Source: Macrolepiota albuminosa
Lineage: Eukaryota; Basidiomycota; Agaricomycetes; Agaricales; Agaricaceae
DNA: 64,000 bases
Reading direction: 5' to 3'
NCBI GenBank assembly: GCA_027475525.1
Contig: JAMWFC010000105.1
Coordinates: 1-64,000, forward strand
Below the pieces are notes generated by a model. It did not search any database and had not been told where the DNA came from. It worked only from the letters and a program-made list of their open reading frames with translations. The position numbers were made by a program, and so were the translations under genes. Of this stretch, positions 58,201 to 64,000 are shown in pieces. Position 1 is the stretch's first letter; each line of letters begins with the position of its first letter.

Positions 58201-59561
58201 GGTTTAAAGCTAGACTTGTTGCAAAGGGTTATGCACAATGCCCTGGCATTGACTACAATGAAGTTTTTGCACCAACATTTTGTCCTGCCTTTCTGCGCCT
58301 TATTCTTGCTATTGCTGGCATTGAAGACATGGAATTGCGCTCTGTGGATGTCACTTCTGCTTTTCCCAATGGTGATTTAGAGGAGGATATCTATATGCTT
58401 CAACCAGAAGGGTTTCAGAATGGAAAAAGGGTGCTCAAGCTTAAAAAGTCACTTTATGGCTTAAAGCAAGCAGGCAGACAGTGGAACAAGAAGCTACATG
58501 CAACACTATCATCAATGGGCTTTCAAAGACTTGAATCTGACCGCTCTATCTATTTTTATGTCAGAGGAGAAGTCAAGATCATTGTACCCATTTATATTGA
58601 TGACATTACACTTGCTTCAAAGTCCACTGCTGCAATTGACACTGCTGTCAAAGACCTGCAAAAGCACTTCAAAATCCGTGATTTGGGCCCTTCTCACTTC
58701 CTCCTGGGTGTTCAGATACACAGAGACCGCTCCAAGCGCTCAATTTCACTCTCACAACATCAATACATTGTTGACATGTTGGAGTGCTATAAAATGAGTG
58801 ATTGCAACCCTGTATCCACCCCAATGTCATCTGGTCTCAAGCTATCCAAAGCTATGGCACCTCAAAGTGAAGCAGAAGTAGAGGAAATGCAGAATGTACC
58901 CTATCTGAATGCAGTTGGTTCATTGCAGTATTTGGCTACTATGACAAGACCAGATATTGCATATGCAGTGTCATGCTTGGGACGCTTTAATTCTTCTCCA
59001 GGACCTAAGCATTGGGCAGCTGTTAAGCACTTACTGCGCTATTGCAAAGGCACCATGGACTACAAGCTTCACTACAATGCTGACACTGGCATCCAACCTT
59101 TTACTACATTTTGTGATTCTTCACATGGAGATTGCCCTGATACTGGACGCTCTACTGGTGGATATTTGACTACAATTGGTGGTGGAGCCATTGGATGGAG
59201 CAGCAAGCTTCAATCAGTTGTTACATTGTCCACAACTGAAGCAGAATACATTGCTGCTGTAGAAGCTGGCAAAGAGATCTTCTGGATGCGAAATATTCTG
59301 CATGAAATGGGATATTCTGCTACTGCTCCATCTCCCATGCTGATTGACAATCAATCTGCCATCAATGTGACTAAAAATCCAGAGCATCATGGAAGAATGA
59401 AGCATCTTGATCTTTGTTTTTACTGGCTTAGAGAAGCAGTTGAACAACATAAACTTGTGCCTTATCACATTCCTGGAACAGAACAAGTTGCAGATCTTCT
59501 TACAAAACCACTTCCTTTGCCTAAAGTGCAATTTTGCAGACAAGGAATGGGAATTTATTAA
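55281..59561 (+). pseudogene. copia-C gag-pol polyprotein with one in-frame TGA
   Basis: 1,427 codons in a single frame including the final stop; the only interruption is TGA at 57180-57182. Domains: UBN2 Gag (INRVETAMKRIQDL); zinc knuckle CDFCSLQGHTQANCFKYK at residue about 225; protease DWIVDSGATCHMTP (about 307); GAG-pre-integrase LWHRRFAHHNYADVKRM; integrase with HTDVHGPLP, DDKGGEYMSKEF and QQNGVAERANRTL. The TGA follows LPASF, where copia integrases have Trp. Then the Pro-rich linker, RT from ERFKARLVAKGYAQCPG through SVDVTSAFPNGDLEEDIYM to active-site YIDDITLAS, and RNase H with TTFCDSSHGD, TLSTTEAEYIAAVEAGKEIF and ADLLTKPLPLPKV. AFPNG and FIEYP (usually AFLNG and FIGYP) are two further oddities. 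Confidence 0.93.
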
Positions 59562-59598
59562 TTATTCAAACTTGGAGATACACTAGATCAGGGAGGAC

Positions 59599-59744
59599 TG
59601 TTGAAATTGCTTGTTGCATGCATTCCATTATGATCATCATTCTATCCCAAGTTCATTCTATCACATGTATTCCCCATATGATTATACTTTATCACATGTA
59701 TCCTCCATGTGATTATATTCTATCACATGTATCCACATGTGATG
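59599..59744 (+). repeat. copia-C 3' LTR, truncated
   Basis: Matches the first part of the 5' LTR to the last ATCCACATGTGAT, then unrelated sequence begins. It carries three hairpin repeats instead of four and a few C/T differences. Confidence 0.88.
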
Positions 59745-60867
59745 ATTCAATCTGCACTTGATTCAAATTGAAAAAGCTCCTGCAAGCCCTTTGGAAATTC
59801 ATTGCAGAGAAATCATTCCTATATTCTCATGTCATCTGAGTTGCCTCAAGCAAGAATGTGAAAACTCAAGCTTGCGCATTTCTTCAAAAAATCCAGGCCT
59901 CAATTCTGGTGAAGGCTCATGTCTATGCACAATGCCACAGTGCTCTGCTACAACTGAGATCAGACCCCAGCATTCAGAGAAAGTATCTGGTTCTACAGAA
60001 AGCAGATTTGAATGCAAGCACAGCTATATGAGATCCCAACATTCCTGGTTCATCAAAGATCAAGATATCTTGGATATGGCACTCTAATTCTAATACAGAA
60101 AATGAATCTGCAACTATTTCTGAATGTAAGTCCTCTTGTTAACATTTCTATTATCATTACATCCAGTCATGAACATATTTCTTCAGTTAATCATGTTCAT
60201 TATCTATGTGCTAGAGCACAACACAACAAATAGACAGAGGAATATCAGCTTGTCATAAGTGAAATGGAGTGGACAGTTTGGTATTTCTTCAACCAGGCAG
60301 ATATTTGGTCAAAGCATGGTATGTCAGTGAAGGAAAGATGTCTCCAGTCATATGTCCACAAAAAGGTGGCCATGTGGCAAGAATTGGCCTTGATGGCAAT
60401 TGATAAATTTAGGCAGGTGCTTCCTGATTTTATTCCCCTCCAAACCCAAACTGCAAGAGGTCCACTATGAAAATGGTGGATGCAGAGATAGATTGATATG
60501 ACAAATGCGGAGATGAATTGATGTGACAGATGCAGAGATGGATTGAACTGATGGATGCAGCTTGCTGCTATCAGCGGATAATTGGAACGGATTTGTGACA
60601 GTCACATGCAATGGAATTGTTGAAAATCACTTTTGTTTACAAGACACAAAAATCTGATATATAGCAGTCTCAGTCAATGGATCAGGTCATTCTTTATCCT
60701 CACTTGGTTCTTCTCCTCTTCTGCTCCTCTGAGACCATTTTTTCGCAGTGTTCTTCAACTGCCTGGTCATATTCTTGTCAGAAAGCTTGCTCTGGAGTAG
60801 CAGGATAACTTTGTTGATGAAACTTCTCCTGGCATCAAGAAGGAGTTTCTTGTCATTCTTGACTTGG
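59745..60867. other. No gene seen; contains a 30-bp-scale minisatellite
   Basis: Open frames here show no recognised family. At about 60478-60560 lie three degenerate copies of a unit resembling GATGCAGAGATGGATTGA with spacer, about 32 bp apart. Confidence 0.45.
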
Positions 60868-61083
60868 TGTAGGACGAAGTCCTCACTTTAAGCAGAGCCA
60901 CACGACCAGATGATAAAACCCCGCTATATTGTCCTAGCGGTGAGCACGTACGTACGTAGTAAGACAAGATAATATGAGTGTTTCAGAAGAAAAATAAGTA
61001 CTCCTCCGCCCTAACGCGGATGTAAATGTAAAATGACAAGTAAACTGGTACAAATACTTAGGTGTCGTAATCCTAGGATTACA
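60868..61083 (-). repeat. 3' LTR of gypsy-B
   Basis: 216 bp from TGTAGGACGAAGTCC to TAGGATTACA, immediately followed (61084-61096) by CCCCTCCCCATCC, on the minus strand a textbook polypurine tract GGATGGGGAGGGG. Contains the palindrome TAATCCTAGGATTA at its end. Confidence 0.8.
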
Positions 61084-61234
61084 CCCCTCCCCATCCAGAA
61101 AAAAACAAAAATGCCAGAAATTGAAAAAGGAAAGTAAGCTGTTAGTATTAAAAAAATAAACTGCTCACGTGGTGCGTCAAAAACCCGTTGGGAAAAGCTA
61201 CCGGTGGCAGGGACATGATGAAGAAGAACTGAAA

Positions 61235-64000
61235 TCAAATTGATCCTTTCCCTTCCCCTGCCAACCAGACATCGAGAGCTTGATTATTTGAGAGTTCTTG
61301 TCCCGGTTTCCATTCGTCGTGTTCAGGGCCATAACCTCGGAACCGCACAAGATATTGCCATCCTTTTCCCCGTCTTCGCACATCCACAATCTTTTCGACG
61401 TAATGCTCTTTGAGGCCTGTGTCAGGTGCAAAAATGGGGCCCGGCTCGTTGAATTCGCATGACGGAAACAATCTAGCGTCATTTTCGTTGAAAAACATCA
61501 GTTTCGACGTATGATACTGGCCATATGATTCAGGCGCATTCGGACGAAACACTGTTACATTTGAGGATTCTCGATGGACTGCCGTGACTATAAACGGTCC
61601 GTCGTATCGAGGCATTAGTTTCGCTACTCGTTTATGACCTTTTCTCTTGAACATTCGCCGCGTGTCTTTTGTGCAAACAAGTACCTTGTCTCCTACTTCA
61701 AAATCACAGTCGTCACCGCGCGTCTTGTTTGCCTGCGCCACCTGCTGTATTTTCGCCTGCAACATATTGTCTTTCGCCGCTGCGGTGTCCAATGTAAGTC
61801 TCTCAATGATCTTTCGTGCAACGTCTTCTTCAGGCTCTGAAACTTCTGTCGCCGGCAGCAAGGGGGGCACCACTCTGGGACTGCGACCTATCCGCAATTG
61901 AAAAGGCGAAAAACCAGTTGATTTATTAATTGTGTTCATGATATCGAAACGGACTCAACGCAAGGCTCTCACCCAACCTTTCTGACTTCGATCAACATGA
62001 AAGCGTAGAGCCTGGATTACTGTCTTGTTTGACCGTTCACTCACACCGTCTGTCTGAGGATGGTAAGCAGTGGACATCTTCATCTTGACTCCAATGAGCC
62101 TGGTAAGATGTTTCCAGAAACGGGACACAAACAGGCGGTCACGATCGCATACAATATCCGCCGGGAGGCTGTTTTCACAGTACCAATGCTCGAAAAACAA
62201 TTCGGCTAATTGTGGGGCAGTGAGGTCCGTGCGGGTTGGGACAATCCGAATATCAGAATGTAGACGATCTGTAATAGTTAAAATACAACTATAACCTTTG
62301 TCTTCTGGCAGGGGGCCCACAAAATCCATTGCCACCGACTCCCCTCGACCATCTGGTATCGGCAATGGGTGCAAAGGTCCCATCGGTTTGGCAGTCGGTG
62401 ACTTATACCGTTGGCACTCTGGACACGCAGGAATATATCCCAACTCAAGGTCACGGCGCATTCGTGGCCAGTAATATGCTCAACGCAAGGCCTCATATGC
62501 CTTTTTAAAGCCAAAATGGCCCAACAAATCGTGAGCCCACCGAAATAAATGCTCGCGAATATCTCCCATGCACGGTACGAGCAGGCATGATCCGCAGAAC
62601 CACAGTCCATCACGATTTACCAGAGTCGTCATACCCCTTGCCGCGGATATCAATTTTTGACACCAAGGGTCTGTCCTATAGCCATCTTTTAACTGTTTTA
62701 TGAAGTCGTTGTCCATGGTTATGGACAACTGAGGTGCTGTAGCACAAACCAACACATTGCCCCCAATGACATGCGACAATGCAAACGCTGACTCAAACGG
62801 TGAATTCATACCGTGTGGGAGTATTGCTCCAATGCATTCCGAGATAAGACTTTCATCATTCATTATGTCCACTAAAGTATGTGCTGTTTTGACCGCGTCT
62901 GTTGAGTCAGGGAGGTCGTAAGGAAGTCGAGACAGTGCATCCGCGACAGAATTGTCCTCCCCCCTTACATAGACCATTCTACAATCAAATTGGGACAGAA
63001 ACTCCATCCAACGTGCCTGTCGTCATGATAAATCACGTTGTTGCTGGAAGTTTAGCAACGTTTTGTGGTCCGTAAAGACAACGAAATTGGCACCGAATAA
63101 GTCTGCACGCCATTTTTTCAAAGCACAAACAATTGCAAGAAGTTCCTTTTCGTGCACTGGGTAGTTAAGTTCAGCGCCTTTAAAGGTCTGACTTTCGAAG
63201 GCGACAGGTCGAGCCGTCTCCCACGTTTCACCAAATGACAGCACACCTCCCAATCGGAAATCACTGGCGTCCGTTGTGACAAATATGGTCTTCGACGTGT
63301 CCTTGTGATCAATCGTAGTCAGACAGTCTCGCCCGATGACTAAGGCTTTTACTGCATCAAAGGCAGTTTGATGTCTCTTTGACCAAGGAGGGAATTCCGC
63401 ATCACATTCTTGTGTAGTCAGTGCATGCAATACTCTTGTATGTTCAGCCAATCCTGGTAAAAATGCCGCTATGTATCTTACCAGTCCCAGAAACGCTTTG
63501 ACATCCTTAGACGACATGGGCGTTGGCCATGCCAGAATGCGATCGACCTTCTTACAGTCTGCTTCAATGCCATTAGCTGAGATCTGATGCCCCAAAAAAT
63601 CAATGCTTGTCTTATACAGATGCGATTTCTTTACATTAACGAACATGTGAGCTTTTCTGAGAGCCTCCAATATCTTTTGAACATTTTGATGATGTTCTTC
63701 AATGTTATCGGACTATATAACGATGTCATCCAAGTATACATGACAGATAACCCCAATATATTCTCGCAACGCCACCGTTACTCTACGTTGCTGAATGGCC
63801 GGAGCATTCCGCAGGCCCATTGGCATCACCAGCCACTCGTATAACCCATACGGTGTAGAAACAGCAGTGAGATGCATATGATCCGGGTGCATAGGAGTCT
63901 GAAAAAAGGCGTTTGTCAAGTCTAAGACCGCAAATATCTTTCCTTTGGCACAATCATGCAATATGTTTTCAATGCGCGGTATTGGATGATTATCCGGGAC
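61235..64000 (-). pseudogene. Gypsy-B pol (RT, RNase H, integrase, chromodomain), partial
   Basis: One reading frame from the window edge to the stop at 61235, broken only by four stops at 63713 (TAG), 63023, 62480 and 61955 (TGA). RT: FAVLDLTNAFFQTPMHPDHM and active-site YLDDIVI intact. RT/RNase H linker: IDFLGHQISANGIEADCKKV, AFLGLVRYIAAFLPGL. RNase H: FVTTDASDFRLGGVLSF, YPVHEKELLAIVCALKKWRA, GEDNSVADALSRLPYD. Integrase: the HHCC with YIPACPECQRYKSPT, AMDFVGPLPEDKGYSCIL, IVCDRDRLFVSRFWKHLTRL, STAYHPQTDGVSERSNKTVI. C-terminus: GPFIVTAVHRESSNVTVFRP and a chromodomain (KIVDVRRRGKGWQYLVRFRG, GYGPEHDEWKPG). The TAG replaces Trp before SDNIEEH; two TGA positions are Arg in relatives. Gag and the 5' LTR lie beyond the window. 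Confidence 0.93.

Larger units (their letters stand above)
54577..59744 (+). mobile_element. copia-C: nearly intact Ty1/copia element
   Basis: The 5' LTR (54577-54888), PBS, one long gag-pol frame with a single TGA, a purine tract (GATCAGGGAGGAC) and a 3' LTR truncated after about 146 bp. Because the 3' LTR is cut short, the target duplication cannot be checked. Little decay compared with its neighbours. Confidence 0.93.

Noticed and set aside
10016..64000. UGA read as tryptophan (genetic recoding) to explain the many in-frame TGA codons
   Set aside because: Host genes in the window have no internal TGA, and many of the TGA positions align with Arg, not Trp, in related elements. CGA to TGA decay explains them without a new code.
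10016..64000. Classical Neurospora-type RIP (CpA context)
   Set aside because: Most changes I can place are in CpG context and most stops are TGA, not the TAG/TAA expected from CpA targeting. A different context or plain deamination fits better.

Overview
The window is nuclear DNA of a filamentous basidiomycete, most likely an agaricomycete. The evidence is the intron-dense genes with very short GT-AG introns (about 41-125 bp), a ribosome-biogenesis gene set of fungal type, and a transposon complement typical of mushrooms (Ty1/copia, chromodomain Ty3/gypsy, DIRS-like, KDZ, pogo/Tigger-like). I cannot name the species. A 100-base run of N at 49575-49674 shows it is a scaffolded draft assembly.

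Layout. 1-8920 is a compact host gene block: an unidentified protein with a mitochondrial-type N-terminus (minus), ribosomal protein uL23 (minus), the 60S biogenesis factor NOP53 (minus), then head-to-head with it NOC1/MAK21 (plus), then alanine aminotransferase (plus). From 9694 to the right edge almost everything is transposon, apart from a small host island at about 39.1-41.8 kb holding a five-exon single-pass membrane protein and one doubtful gene. The transposon part contains: a complete copia element with 282-bp LTRs and TSD TATAC (9694-16832); a gypsy RT/RNase H relic (about 17.2-18.0 kb); a KDZ transposase relic split by a 729-bp solo LTR (18.25-22.56 kb); an AT-rich stretch with an integrase scrap; a DIRS-like element (about 26.7-31.5 kb); old LTRs and unrecognisable AT-rich DNA (31.5-39 kb); a pogo-like transposon (42691-46633) inside a gypsy chromodomain; a decayed gypsy (47.6-53.85 kb) carrying a foldback CACTG-type MITE and a solo LTR; a nearly intact copia with one in-frame stop (54577-59744); and a chromodomain gypsy running off the right edge (60868-64000).

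How it fits together. The left block is ribosome-centred: uL23 is a 60S protein, while NOP53 and NOC1 act in 60S assembly. NOP53 and NOC1 share a 149-bp divergent promoter. The right-hand 54 kb is a graveyard of nested insertions. Six nested insertions have exact or near-exact target duplications, and for four of them conceptual removal puts the interrupted host ORF back in frame. Decay is dominated by C:G to T:A changes. Most premature stops are TGA, often where the family has Arg (CGA to TGA), and catalytic residues in KDZ, pogo, gypsy and DIRS proteins are lost by the same kind of change. Three unrelated tandem duplications share an exact 77-bp period, which may be biology or an assembly artefact. 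No CRISPR array, rRNA or convincing tRNA gene was seen.
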